From assembly GCF_024494695.1 (NCBI RefSeq), contig NZ_JANHDP010000005.1, forward strand, positions 1 to 64,000: a stretch of 64,000 bases of DNA. Reading direction: 5' to 3'. Below are positions 1-7,719 of the stretch, in pieces (within the stretch, counting starts at the first letter, position 1; each line of letters opens with the position of its first letter). The notes beneath the pieces are model-generated. The model was not told the DNA's origin, searched no databases, and saw nothing but the letters and a program-made list of their open reading frames with translations. The DNA is from Natronoarchaeum rubrum. GTDB taxonomy: Archaea; Halobacteriota; Halobacteria; Halobacteriales; Natronoarchaeaceae. A program made the translations under genes and the position numbers.

Positions 1-35
1 AGGCAACGAGACGTTGAGTCCGCGAGCACTAATCA
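1..35 (+). rRNA. 23S rRNA 3' end (partial)
   Basis: The first ~31 bases (GAGACGTTGAGTCCGCGAGC and flanks) match what I know of the 3' end of haloarchaeal 23S rRNA, and a 5S gene follows at 191 as in haloarchaeal rRNA operons. The rest of the gene lies left of the window. The exact mature end is not determined; bases 36-190 are internal transcribed spacer. Confidence 0.6.
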
Positions 36-190
36 AGATCGCCACACAGTCATACCGCATTGGCTCAGTTTCGAGACGACGATCGTCGTCTTCGAGAATG
101 AGTCCAGGCGTTAACTGGATCGCACGTACACTAACATCGTCTTTCCGATGGTTGGTACCATCATCGGCGGTTCGATTCCGCTGGTCGGCG

Positions 191-312
191 TTAAGGCGGC
201 CACAGCGGTGAGGTAACACCCGTACCCATCCCGAACACGGAAGTTAAGCTCACCCACGTGGCAGCAAGTACTGGAGTGCGCGAGCCTCTGGGAACACTGC
301 CTCGCCGCCTGC
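191..312 (+). rRNA. rrf: 5S ribosomal RNA
   Basis: About 122 nt. Shows the pairing ends TTAAGGCGGC / GCCGCCTGCC, the internal CCCGAACACGGAAGTTAAGC segment and a GCCTCTGGGAA-type loop E region typical of archaeal 5S rRNA. It forms the central core of the large ribosomal subunit central protuberance. It follows the 23S tail by about 155 nt, so both belong to one rRNA operon. I found no recognisable tRNA-Cys directly downstream, which many haloarchaeal rRNA operons carry. Confidence 0.95.
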
Positions 313-324
313 CACTCATACTCA

Positions 325-351
325 CCCCCACGAGCACCGCGCTCGTGGGGG
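325..351 (+). terminator. Stem-loop after 5S rRNA
   Basis: A perfect 11-bp inverted repeat (CCCCCACGAGC at 325-335, GCTCGTGGGGG at 341-351) with a 5-nt loop begins 12 nt after the 5S gene. It may end or process the rRNA operon transcript. There is only a weak T-rich tail, so the assignment as terminator is inference. Confidence 0.4.
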
Positions 352-1005
352 TTCGTTCATTTCGAACGCGCAGCGATAGCATTCTCCTGAGATACTACCT
401 ATTCTCTGATATAGGCCGATCCATATATTATTGGATAGAGATCGCAGCACCTCACTGGCAGACTGGTATAACATCTGGCGGCTCACCGACTTTTTGCTGA
501 AAGCTGATGTTGACGGAGAGACGGACTACGCACCGATCTTGACTGCCGGCGAGTGTGTAGAGCTCATCGCCTCGGCGTTAATTTCGCCTGACTAATCGGC
601 TACGCTCTCGCCGAGGTAGCTGTGCGGGAGTGGATACGCTATTTAGCAGTGTCAAAATCTATTCTTTTTCTCACATATGTCCCCTCATCGTGCCGATAGG
701 CGTTCAAAACTTTCCTCTTACTGACGAAGAGTATCGCCAGTCAGAGTGAATTTAGGCTAAAACTGACCTATCCTCCGAAACTCTGATATCGTAATGCGTG
801 ATGTTCTATATCGCAACATGTGATTTACGAGATCGCACACCGCACGCTCACCGACTTTCGTGGGATGCCGACGAACGGCGCCCAGAACGCGTCTATCGAC
901 GACTCGCGTCGGGTTCGCGGTCGGCGTCGAAAATTGGACCGCCTCGTGCGTCGCCTGCCGCCGCTCTTCGGCCGACTTTTGTATGCCACTCCCGTTCGGT
1001 CCCAC
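352..1005. other. Intergenic region, no gene recognised
   Basis: About 650 nt between the rRNA operon and the gene at 1006. It has patches of low GC (around 400-480 and 650-830). I see no tRNA cloverleaf and no ORF with haloarchaeal codon use; the overlapping frames at 798-1040 are shadows of the next gene and its leader. Confidence 0.5.
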
Positions 1006-1326
1006 ATGACCGAGTTCGACGCCGAGCAGTTCGAAGACAAGTACGCGAACTACTTCCCCGAACTCCAGCGGGCGTACAAGAACGCCTTCGAGACGATGAA
1101 CGACGCCTACGACTCCCAGCTGATCCACGGGATCGACCAGCAGGTGCTCAACGAGAGCGAACCGTTCTACGAGGGCGACGGCGAGTTCCGGATCGAACTT
1201 CCCGAGGAGCCCTACGACCGGCTGACCGCCGTCGTCGTCGATCGCGAGAAGTTCGAGACGGTGCTTGACCGGTACCTCGACGAGATCGAAGCCGAGCTTC
1301 GGCGCGTCTTCGAGTTCGAGGGCTGA
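1006..1326 (+). CDS. DUF5783-like conserved haloarchaeal protein
   Basis: A 106-residue acidic protein with no signal peptide or membrane segment. The ATG at 1006 is chosen over an upstream in-frame ATG at 820, because the extra N-terminus has arginine-rich composition unlike the rest and the protein from MTEFDAEQFEDKYANYFPEL onward looks complete. It matches from memory a small family found throughout haloarchaea (DUF5783-like) with no assigned function. It stands in front of the NifU-type gene, 62 nt away on the same strand. Family assignment is from recollection; function unknown. Confidence 0.7.
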   Translation: MTEFDAEQFEDKYANYFPELQRAYKNAFETMNDAYDSQLIHGIDQQVLNESEPFYEGDGEFRIELPEEPYDRLTAVVVDREKFETVLDRYLDEIEAELRRVFEFEG

Positions 1327-1388
1327 CGGCCGCGAGCCCGAACACCAGAGACCAAAGGCCTAAGACCGGCCACCACCTATCTCGCTCC

Positions 1389-1748
1389 ATGAGCACGGAC
1401 ACGTCCGACGACGGCGACGACCTCGAAGATCGCGTCGCGAACTTCCTCCGCCGGAACTTCCCGCAGATTCAGATGCACGGCGGCAACGCGGCAATTCAGG
1501 ACCTCGACCGGGAGACCGGCGAGGTGTCGATCCAGCTCGGCGGCGCCTGTAGCGGCTGTGGCATCTCCCCGATGACGATCCAGGCGATCAAGAGCCGGAT
1601 GGTCAAGGAGATCCCCGAGATCGAGCAGGTCCACGCGAACACGGGCGAGTCGGCCGGCCACGGCGGCGGCGGCATGAGCCCCTCGTTCCCCGGCGAGTCG
1701 AGCGACGACGACGCCGATTCCGACGAAGGCCCTCAGGCGCCGTTCTGA
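1389..1748 (+). CDS. NifU C-terminal domain Fe-S scaffold protein
   Basis: A 119-residue protein consisting of a NifU-type C-terminal (Nfu) domain at about residues 12-90 with the motif GGACSGCGISPMT. Its two cysteines (C54, C57) would bind a labile Fe-S cluster for transfer to client apoproteins in the cytoplasm. The acidic, glycine-rich tail (residues ~95-119) is a common haloarchaeal extension. The family is typically 80-120 residues long, so it appears complete. It does not contain the NifU N-terminal IscU-like domain. The role in Fe-S cluster assembly is family knowledge; no neighbour here is another Fe-S assembly gene. Confidence 0.9.
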   Translation: MSTDTSDDGDDLEDRVANFLRRNFPQIQMHGGNAAIQDLDRETGEVSIQLGGACSGCGISPMTIQAIKSRMVKEIPEIEQVHANTGESAGHGGGGMSPSFPGESSDDDADSDEGPQAPF

Positions 1749-1790
1749 GGTCGGTCTCGTCGGCGGTCGACCCGTTCTCTTCGATCGTTG

Positions 1791-2723
1791 TTACTTGTTA
1801 CCGCCCGGTCTACCGTGGGTCTCGCTACGCAATCCTCGTTCCCGTTCCCAGCTTCTTATCAGCCCAGCCAGCAGCTCGTTCGTCGGCGCGTCGACTCCAC
1901 GGTCGCGGGCTCGCTCGGCGACGGCCCCACTGACGGCGTCGATTTCGGTGCGGCGTCCCGCGGCGACGTCCTGGAGCATCGACGAGCGGTTCTCGGCGGT
2001 CGTCTCGACGACGCGGTCGAGGGCTGCCAGCGCTGCCTCGTCCGATAGGGCTACGCCGTCGGCTCGGGCGGTCCGCGCTGTCTCTCTCGCGGCTCGCCGC
2101 CCGATATCGCGGCCCGGCGCCGCTGCGAGCGCGCCGTTCGGAACTCGCGAGAGCGCGGTCACGGGATTGATCCCGGCGTTGACGGCGACTTTCTCCCAGA
2201 GGCGCCGCGGCATCGCCTCGGATGCGCTCGCCTCGGTGTCGGCGTCTCGAAACGCCCCGGCGATTCGCCGGGCGCGCGTCGACGCGCCGCCGGTCGGCGC
2301 GCCGAGAACGATCTCGCCCACGCCCGTACACTCGACGTGCCCCGGGTCGACGAGGCGGGCGCCGTAGGTGGCCGTTCCCGCGAGCACCGGGCACTCGAGG
2401 ATATCCGCCAGCGTCTCCTCGTTGCCCAACCCGTTCTGGAGCGACAGCGCGGCGTCGAACGACCCGGTCGCCAGCGCCGTCGCGGCCTGCTCGGTATCGT
2501 ACGACTTGACCGTCACGACGGCGATATCGGCGTCGAGACTCGTTCCGTCGGTCGTGGCTCCCGGCTCGACTACGGCCTCGACCCCGTTCGAGATTCGAAG
2601 CCCCGTCTCGGCAACCGTCTCGACGTGCGGGTCGCGTCCGACCAGCGTCACCGCGTGCTCGCGGGCGAGGAGCCCACCCAACAGGCTACCGAGGCTTCCG
2701 GCTCCGAAGACGACGATCTCCAT
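1791..2723 (-). CDS. panE: Ketopantoate reductase family protein (2-dehydropantoate 2-reductase)
   Basis: A 310-residue cytoplasmic enzyme expected to reduce 2-dehydropantoate to pantoate with NADPH, a step to coenzyme A. The N-terminal Rossmann fold starts at once with FGAGSLGSLLGG (residues 6-17). The ApbA C-terminal domain holds the family motif LWEKVAVNAGINPVTAL with the probable catalytic lysine, and a downstream S-S-M-L-Q-D segment seen in the family. Length is usual (about 300). It ends convergently with the NifU gene, about 40 nt away. Family members can act on other 2-keto acids, so the exact substrate is inferred. Confidence 0.88.
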   Translation of the reverse strand: MEIVVFGAGSLGSLLGGLLAREHAVTLVGRDPHVETVAETGLRISNGVEAVVEPGATTDGTSLDADIAVVTVKSYDTEQAATALATGSFDAALSLQNGLGNEETLADILECPVLAGTATYGARLVDPGHVECTGVGEIVLGAPTGGASTRARRIAGAFRDADTEASASEAMPRRLWEKVAVNAGINPVTALSRVPNGALAAAPGRDIGRRAARETARTARADGVALSDEAALAALDRVVETTAENRSSMLQDVAAGRRTEIDAVSGAVAERARDRGVDAPTNELLAGLIRSWERERGLRSETHGRPGGNK

Positions 2724-2759
2724 ACGCGTTCCGCGGTCGCTCCCGACAAAACGGCTTGG

Positions 2760-3101
2760 TTAGTCCTCCGTCCAGTAGTATAGCTCCTCCTTGGGCGACT
2801 CGCAGTTCGGACACTGCTCGGGAAACCCCTTGTCGATCTCACCCATCTCTCCACAGTTCGTGCAGCGCCACATCAACTCGGCCTCGCCGAACCCCTGCCC
2901 CGATCGGGCGTGTTCGACCGACAACGCTTCGTATCCGTCGCGCATCGTGACGTAGAACCCGCCTTCGTCGAACCCCCGAATCTCCCCGAGGCGCTCGCCC
3001 TCGTCGTCGTAGACGCCCATCCCGAGGTCCAGTTTTCGGTGTTCGTCCTCGTCGACGTCGTCCGGTCGTTCGCCGGTTTCGACCATACTCGGGCCTACCA
3101 C
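2760..3101 (-). CDS. Rubredoxin-like zinc protein (DUF7130-like)
   Basis: A 113-residue protein with an N-terminal beta-rich half (residues ~28-65, GVYDDEGERLGEIRGFDEGG) and a C-terminal rubredoxin/zinc-ribbon motif, WRCTNCGEMG followed by QCPNCES, giving two CxxC pairs for one Zn or Fe. It ends in the tag-like YYWTED. A paralogue with the same architecture and the same last residues lies just upstream (3149-3442). Known from memory as a haloarchaea-specific family (DUF7130 rubredoxin-like); function not established. An alternative start is the second methionine (residue 6). Confidence 0.75.
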   Translation of the reverse strand: MVGPSMVETGERPDDVDEDEHRKLDLGMGVYDDEGERLGEIRGFDEGGFYVTMRDGYEALSVEHARSGQGFGEAELMWRCTNCGEMGEIDKGFPEQCPNCESPKEELYYWTED

Positions 3102-3148
3102 GAATATCGGTATAAACGTCGGTTGCGGGGCGCTTCTGGTCCTCGTGG

Positions 3149-3442
3149 TCAGTCCTCGGTCCAGTAGTAGATGTCCTCCCTTGGAGCGTCGCAGGACGGA
3201 CAGCTATCGGGAATCTCGGCGATCTTACCGATCTCGCCGCACTGCCAGCAGCGCCACATCAGGTCCATTTCGCCGGTCTGTCCACCCGCCTGCATCCGCC
3301 CTGTCTCCTTGGCGACGGCATCCTCGGCCAGCGTGACGTAGAACCCCTCGTCGTCGAACCCCCGGACGGTGCCGAGCCGCGTCCCGTCCTCGTTGTAGAT
3401 CGGAACCCCCAGGCTGACGTCCGCTCGTTCGGTCTGTGCCAT
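3149..3442 (-). CDS. Rubredoxin-like zinc protein, paralogue of 2760-3101
   Basis: A 97-residue protein with the same order as its downstream neighbour: GVPIYNEDGTRLGTVRGFDD half, then WRCWQCGEIGKI and SCPSCDAP giving two CxxC pairs, then YYWTED at the C-terminus. The shared design and adjacency point to tandem duplication followed by divergence. The gap between the two genes is 47 nt, so they may be cotranscribed. A TATA-like GTTTATG element lies about 30 nt upstream of the ATG on the minus strand. Function unknown; electron transfer or zinc binding are possibilities from the motif only. Confidence 0.75.
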   Translation of the reverse strand: MAQTERADVSLGVPIYNEDGTRLGTVRGFDDEGFYVTLAEDAVAKETGRMQAGGQTGEMDLMWRCWQCGEIGKIAEIPDSCPSCDAPREDIYYWTED

Positions 3443-3771
3443 GTGCTATTGTTTGTCACGAGCTGGCATAAACCCCGCTTGTCGTTTCCTGCCATCTCTT
3501 GGCACCGATTTCGACGTTTCTGGACGATAGATGCTCTCACTTCGGTGTCTGTCGAGAGAGCGGACGATCATACAATAAACCATCGAACGCTATATCGAAT
3601 CTCGGTTGCGCTCCTCAGTAGTGGCTGCCAGTTCCCGTCCGGCTCAGCGTCACGTCGGGACCGTCGGCGTCCATCAGCTGGAGCAACCGCGACAGGTGTT
3701 CAGGTTACTGTCGCTCGTTCGGGTCGCTCGCGAGGACCAGCTTCAAACCCGACCGCGACGTACGGTGGGGC
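3443..3771. other. Intergenic region between divergent genes
   Basis: About 330 nt. The left end holds the minus-strand promoter of the rubredoxin-like pair. I see no convincing gene; the long open frame across it uses codons unlike the neighbours. Confidence 0.5.
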
Positions 3772-4143
3772 GTGCCTGACAGCTTCGACGAGGACGAGTT
3801 CGACCCGCTCGATCCGGACGGCGAGATCGACGACACGCCGACGATCGCCTGCACGCGCTGCGGGCGCGAGTGGGATCTGGGCTACGAGCTCGACGATCTG
3901 GGCATCGGCAACCAGGCGATCGAGCAGTTCGCGCTCGATCACAAGCGCCACACCGGCCACTACCCCGACGGCGTCGCACCGTGGCTCGCGGACTGCCGTA
4001 ACTGTCCGGAAGGCGTCGAACGGCTTTCCGACGAGGCGGCCCGACGCTGGGCCCGAACCCACGCCCGCCACACGCGCCACGAGGTCGACGTCGGGCGCGC
4101 CAACGACGAGGATTCGTCGGTCGTCGGGGCCCCGGAAGAGTAA
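3772..4143 (+). CDS. Small cysteine-rich haloarchaeal protein, putative zinc binder
   Basis: A 123-residue protein with a GTG start at 3772 (no ATG is available in frame nearby). Residues ~27-32 carry CTRC in an IACTRCGREW context and residues ~77-80 carry CRNC, two CxxC pairs that could bind one zinc. Histidines cluster between them (HKRHTGHYP) and after them (HARHTRH), so a mixed Cys/His site is also possible. Its acidic N-terminus is typical of haloarchaea. I do not recognise a characterised family. It is followed 79 nt later by another small unknown gene on the same strand. Confidence 0.65.
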   Translation: MPDSFDEDEFDPLDPDGEIDDTPTIACTRCGREWDLGYELDDLGIGNQAIEQFALDHKRHTGHYPDGVAPWLADCRNCPEGVERLSDEAARRWARTHARHTRHEVDVGRANDEDSSVVGAPEE

Positions 4144-4222
4144 CCGTACGGACCACTCAGACCGGCTGATACTCCGGATCGCGACCGAAAGATTGTCGTT
4201 GCGGTTCGTCGCACACCCGGGC

Positions 4223-4579
4223 ATGGTCCGCGACGTGATCGCCATCCCCGAGGAGGCCGCGCGGCAACTCGACCGCGAAGTCGAGGGCGGGCTGAGCGAC
4301 CGAGACGACCTGTTCGCGCACCGCTCGCGCGATGAGGTCGAGCGTCTGCGCGAGCGCGCGGAGGCGTCGGACGAGCCGGTGCGTCTGGTCGTCGATCTCG
4401 ATCCCGCCGAGAAGCGGGCGATCCGCGAGGCGCTGGGGTACGGAGAGAAGCGCCACGAGTGGCTCCAGCGCGCGGTCTGCCGGACGTTCAGCGGGTCGCG
4501 TGTCAACAGCCTACCGCCAATCGAGCAGATGATCGAGCGGGCGATTCGAGAGTGCGCTCGCGGGCGCACACGGCTCTGA
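4223..4579 (+). CDS. Hypothetical haloarchaeal protein
   Basis: A 118-residue charged, probably all-helical protein. The ATG at 4223 was chosen because residues from MVRDVIAIPEEAARQLDREV have the acidic, E/R-rich composition of a real haloarchaeal gene, while the much longer upstream open frame (from 3443) has proline/serine/arginine-rich shadow composition. I recognise no motif, signal peptide or membrane segment. The helices LDPAEKRAIREALGYGEKRH resemble a DNA-contacting or dimerisation helix only loosely. Function unknown. Confidence 0.6.
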   Translation: MVRDVIAIPEEAARQLDREVEGGLSDRDDLFAHRSRDEVERLRERAEASDEPVRLVVDLDPAEKRAIREALGYGEKRHEWLQRAVCRTFSGSRVNSLPPIEQMIERAIRECARGRTRL

Positions 4580-4601
4580 GCGACGCCCGTCCGTCGGCGA
4601 A

Positions 4602-4685
4602 CAGGTTACCGTCCCCGACCAGTTCCTGTACCCGATCTTCGAACTTCCGGATCAGCCGTCCCTTCCGATACAGATCCCGGAGTCC
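4602..4685 (-). pseudogene. Possible remnant of a 2-oxoacid dehydrogenase E1 alpha gene
   Basis: On the minus strand these ~28 codons read like the N-terminus of E1-alpha subunits of pyruvate/acetoin-type dehydrogenases: GLRDLYRKGRLIRKFEDRV followed by QELVGDGNL, matching the family pattern LYRxMxxIRxFExRVxELxxxG. The frame soon leaves this similarity on both sides, so at most a short relic remains. The call rests on one short motif by eye. Confidence 0.35.
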
Positions 4686-4910
4686 CCTCGTCGTACTTTC
4701 CCTGCCGTGTGGGCTGTGCCAACACGAGTCGTTAGCCAATAGAATTAATAAAAAATGTAACTCGTAGACGAGACTACACTCGAGACGATCAGGGCCGCCG
4801 ACGGTCGTGCTGACTCGGCGTCCACGCGGAGACGGCTGCGAGCTTTCGGTCGAATCTCCACGAGGTCGTTGCGCTCGCCGTGATTGGTGACCTGACGTAG
4901 CCGTCGGGTT
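4686..4910. other. Intergenic region, no gene recognised
   Basis: Low-GC patch at about 4735-4765 (AATAGAATTAATAAAAAATG) and otherwise no codon-biased frame. It separates the plus-strand group from the minus-strand phn operon, so the two transcription units converge here. Confidence 0.4.
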
Positions 4911-5744
4911 TCACTCGCCGCGACGAGCCGCTTCGATCTCCCGGACGGCGGCGAGCACTTCGTCGTGTGCTTTGCCGTTCGAGGCGACCAGGCCGCGACT
5001 GTCGTGATGCCAGGGATCGCCGTCGACGTCAGTCACCGTGCCGCCCGCCTGGCGGACCATCCGGACGCCGGCCACGGTGTCCCATGGGTTGGGAACGACG
5101 TTGGTGACGGCCGCTTCGAGGTGTCCGGCCGCGACCATCGCGAGGGCCGCCTGTGCGCTCCCGAGGCGCCGCAGGTCTCCGAAGCGTTCGACGATTTCGC
5201 GCGTCGCGACGGCGTACTCTTCGCGTCGGTCGTAGTCCCACCAGATCGTGGGACAGACGGCGAACGTCTCGGGATCGGTGCGACGGCTGACTGCTGCGGC
5301 CTCGCCGTTTCGCCACACCCCTTCGGGTCCCGCGGTGTACGTGTCGCCCAGCGCGGGCAGCACCGTCGCCGCGGCGACGGGGACGCCGTCGACGACTGCG
5401 GCGACGCTGGTCGTCCAGATTCGGATGTCCCGAACGAAGTTGTTGGTCCCGTCGATCGGATCTACGACCCACGCCGGGCCCGCCTCGGGGACCGACTCGA
5501 GTTCATCGCCCTCTTCGCCGACGACGGCCTCGTCCGGGAAGGCGTCGCGGATCACGCGGACGACCTCGGCCTGCGCATCCCGGTCGGCCTGAGTGACCAC
5601 GTCGGTCTTGCCGTCTTTGGTTTCGGTGTCGATTCCGGTCCTGAACGCCGCGTCCGCAACGGCCGCGCCCGCGGCGGCCGCCCGTTCGGCTATTGCCGCC
5701 CGTTCGCGCGCTTCGTCGTCCTCCCGGGCCGTTCTCGACGTCAT
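4911..5744 (-). CDS. Inositol monophosphatase family phosphatase
   Basis: A 277-residue cytoplasmic enzyme of the Li-sensitive Mg-dependent phosphatase family (inositol monophosphatase, fructose-1,6-bisphosphatase, histidinol-phosphatase relatives). Metal-site motifs are all present: GEEGDELES, VVDPIDGTNNFVRD (the DPxDGTxNF signature) and NPWDTVAGVRMVRQAGG (WDxAAG-like). The ATG at 5744 overlaps the stop of the permease gene, so it is translationally coupled to a phosphonate-type ABC transporter. Longer open frame upstream is a shadow of the permease. The coupling suggests it dephosphorylates something the transporter brings in, such as an inositol phosphate or other phosphate ester; that is inference. 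Confidence 0.88.
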   Translation of the reverse strand: MTSRTAREDDEARERAAIAERAAAAGAAVADAAFRTGIDTETKDGKTDVVTQADRDAQAEVVRVIRDAFPDEAVVGEEGDELESVPEAGPAWVVDPIDGTNNFVRDIRIWTTSVAAVVDGVPVAAATVLPALGDTYTAGPEGVWRNGEAAAVSRRTDPETFAVCPTIWWDYDRREEYAVATREIVERFGDLRRLGSAQAALAMVAAGHLEAAVTNVVPNPWDTVAGVRMVRQAGGTVTDVDGDPWHHDSRGLVASNGKAHDEVLAAVREIEAARRGE

Positions 5745-6847
5745 CAGTTCTTGCCGAGGTTCGTGCCGAGCCACTTCCGGCCGTCGAACAGGCTCTGGAC
5801 CGCTTCGATCAGGCTCTTGCTCTCCTCGCCCGGCCGCAACCGCGCGCGCAGGCGGGATGAGATCATCTCCACCGAGAGCACCATGAAGACCACCATGATC
5901 AGCGCGGCGACGGCCTTGTCGAACGCGAGGAACCCGAGCCGGAGGTCGAGGTACTGACCGATACCGCCCGCCCCGACGACGCCCAGCGAGACGGCGATTC
6001 GGGTGTTGATCTCGAGGATGTACAGCGTCCACGCGATGAACGAGGACGACACCTGCGAGAGCATCCCGAAGCTGATGACCTGCGGACGGTTCGCTCCGGT
6101 CGACCGGATGGCTTCGATGGGGCCCTCTTCGGTCTCCTCGAGTTCGTCCGTGAACAGTCGACCGAGATTGCCGACGGTGTCGGTGGCGACCGCGAGCATC
6201 GCGGAGATCGGCGAGATGTTCGCCAACGGGATGTAGATGAGAACCCAGACTAGCGCCGGTACCGCCCGGATCGTCGACATCGTACCGCGGAAAATGAAGT
6301 TGAACGGGAACGGCGTCACGCGCTCGGAACCGAGCACCCCAAACAGCAGCGCGAGCGGGAACCCGAGCACGGTGCCGGTGAATCCGATGACGATGGTGAC
6401 GACGGCGCCGGAGACGATGTAGGTGTTTGACCCGGTTTTGATCGTCTCGATGAAGGTCGACGGATGAGCGAACGACTGCAAGAGACCGTTCCACCCGGTG
6501 AGTTGATTCTCCTGGGAGTAGGCGGTGAAGTCGACGAAGTTCGGCGCGAGGAAGTCGCGGACGTTCTCAAGAAACGTCGGCATCTGCCGGCCGAGATCCC
6601 GGAGCAACCGTGAGACGGAGCTCTCCGCGAGGTAGCCGATCCCGGCGTACGCTATGATGACGATCGCCGCGAGCAAGAAGACGTAGAACCCGCGCCGGAG
6701 CCACGTCTTTCGCTCGATCGACGCGAGCACTCCCTCGATCTTTCCACGTTCGGCATCCTGACCGGCGGCTGCGGCGCCGCCGTCGGATCGGAGCGCCGAC
6801 GGATCCCGATCGGCGTCGTCCGGCGCCGCGCGCTCGTCGTCAGTCAC
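5744..6847 (-). CDS. phnE: Phosphonate-type ABC transporter permease
   Basis: A 367-residue membrane protein. An acidic cytoplasmic N-terminus (residues 1-45) precedes a hydrophobic segment at about 55-75 (FYVFLLAAIVIIAYAGIGYL), then a BPD_transp_1 domain with about five more membrane segments. The permease-ATPase contact loop is EAIRSTGANRPQVISFGMLS. It overlaps phnC by 4 nt upstream and the phosphatase by 1 nt downstream, so D-C-E-phosphatase form one operon. Haloarchaea often carry more than one phnCDE set; substrates may be phosphonate, phosphite or phosphate esters. Confidence 0.92.
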   Translation of the reverse strand: MTDDERAAPDDADRDPSALRSDGGAAAAGQDAERGKIEGVLASIERKTWLRRGFYVFLLAAIVIIAYAGIGYLAESSVSRLLRDLGRQMPTFLENVRDFLAPNFVDFTAYSQENQLTGWNGLLQSFAHPSTFIETIKTGSNTYIVSGAVVTIVIGFTGTVLGFPLALLFGVLGSERVTPFPFNFIFRGTMSTIRAVPALVWVLIYIPLANISPISAMLAVATDTVGNLGRLFTDELEETEEGPIEAIRSTGANRPQVISFGMLSQVSSSFIAWTLYILEINTRIAVSLGVVGAGGIGQYLDLRLGFLAFDKAVAALIMVVFMVLSVEMISSRLRARLRPGEESKSLIEAVQSLFDGRKWLGTNLGKN

Positions 6848-7674
6848 TGTGTCACCCCCTCGGAGTTCGGGGTCGAATCGCGCTGGACGGCGCGATCCTC
6901 CGGCGCGGCGTCGCTGTCGGGCTCCGAATCGCCGTCGTCGGTGAGGACGCCGCTCGCGTCTTCACCGTAGTAGAGGTCGTCGACGACGTCCATCGTCAAC
7001 TCGTCGCGCGTGCCGTCGAAGAAGATCTCGCCGTCGCGGATGCCGATGAATCGGTCGCCGAACTCGCGGGCGATGTTCACCTGGTGCAGCGAGGCGACCG
7101 TCGTCAGGCCGCGCTCGTCGGCGGCCTGCTTCATGTAGCTCATCACATCTCGGGCCGCTTTCGGGTCGAGGCTGGAGACCGGCTCGTCGGCCAGCAGCAG
7201 CTCGGGGTCCTGGACCAGCGCGCGGGCGATGCCGACGCGCTGTTTCTGGCCGCCGGACATCGACCCAGCGCGCTGCTCGGCCTCGCCCAGCAACCCGACG
7301 GTGTCGAGTGCTTCCAGGGCAGCCCGCTTGTCCGATTTCGGGTAGAGCGTGAACAGCGACTGGCCCCACCCAGTCCGCGAGAGAGCGCCCGTCAGGGCGT
7401 TCTTGTAGGCCGACATCGACTCGATGAGATAGTGCATCTGGAACACCATCCCGACTTCGGACCGGGTTCCCGGCTGATGGCCGTTGATCAGCACCTCGCC
7501 GTCGGTCGGCGTGGTGAGTCCGTTCAGGACGCGCAACAGCGTCGACTTGCCCGCTCCCGAGGGGCCAAGGAGGATCACGAACTCGCCCTCCTCGATCTCG
7601 AACGAGACGTCGTCGAGCGCTACGGTATCCTCTCCGTAGACCTTCGTAACGTCAGATAGTGATACGGTTGACAT
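6844..7674 (-). CDS. phnC: Phosphonate-type ABC transporter ATP-binding protein
   Basis: A 276-residue ATPase driving the PhnE channel. Walker A is GPSGAGKST near residue 36, the Q-loop lies in VFQMHYL, the signature is MSGGQKQRVGIAR, Walker B is LLLADEP and the switch histidine lies in ASLHQVN. The last ~35 residues are an acidic tail (DSEPDSDAAPEDR region) not needed for ATPase activity. The stop overlaps the phnE start by 4 nt. Expected to act at the inner face of the membrane. Confidence 0.93.
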   Translation of the reverse strand: MSTVSLSDVTKVYGEDTVALDDVSFEIEEGEFVILLGPSGAGKSTLLRVLNGLTTPTDGEVLINGHQPGTRSEVGMVFQMHYLIESMSAYKNALTGALSRTGWGQSLFTLYPKSDKRAALEALDTVGLLGEAEQRAGSMSGGQKQRVGIARALVQDPELLLADEPVSSLDPKAARDVMSYMKQAADERGLTTVASLHQVNIAREFGDRFIGIRDGEIFFDGTRDELTMDVVDDLYYGEDASGVLTDDGDSEPDSDAAPEDRAVQRDSTPNSEGVTQ

Positions 7675-7719
7675 TGTGGTGGTCGTGCTGTAAGGGGTGA
7701 AAACGGGGGTCGTGTGCGG

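Noticed and set aside
352..800. tRNA gene after the 5S rRNA
   Set aside because: No acceptor/T-arm pairing or GTTCRAAYC box found.
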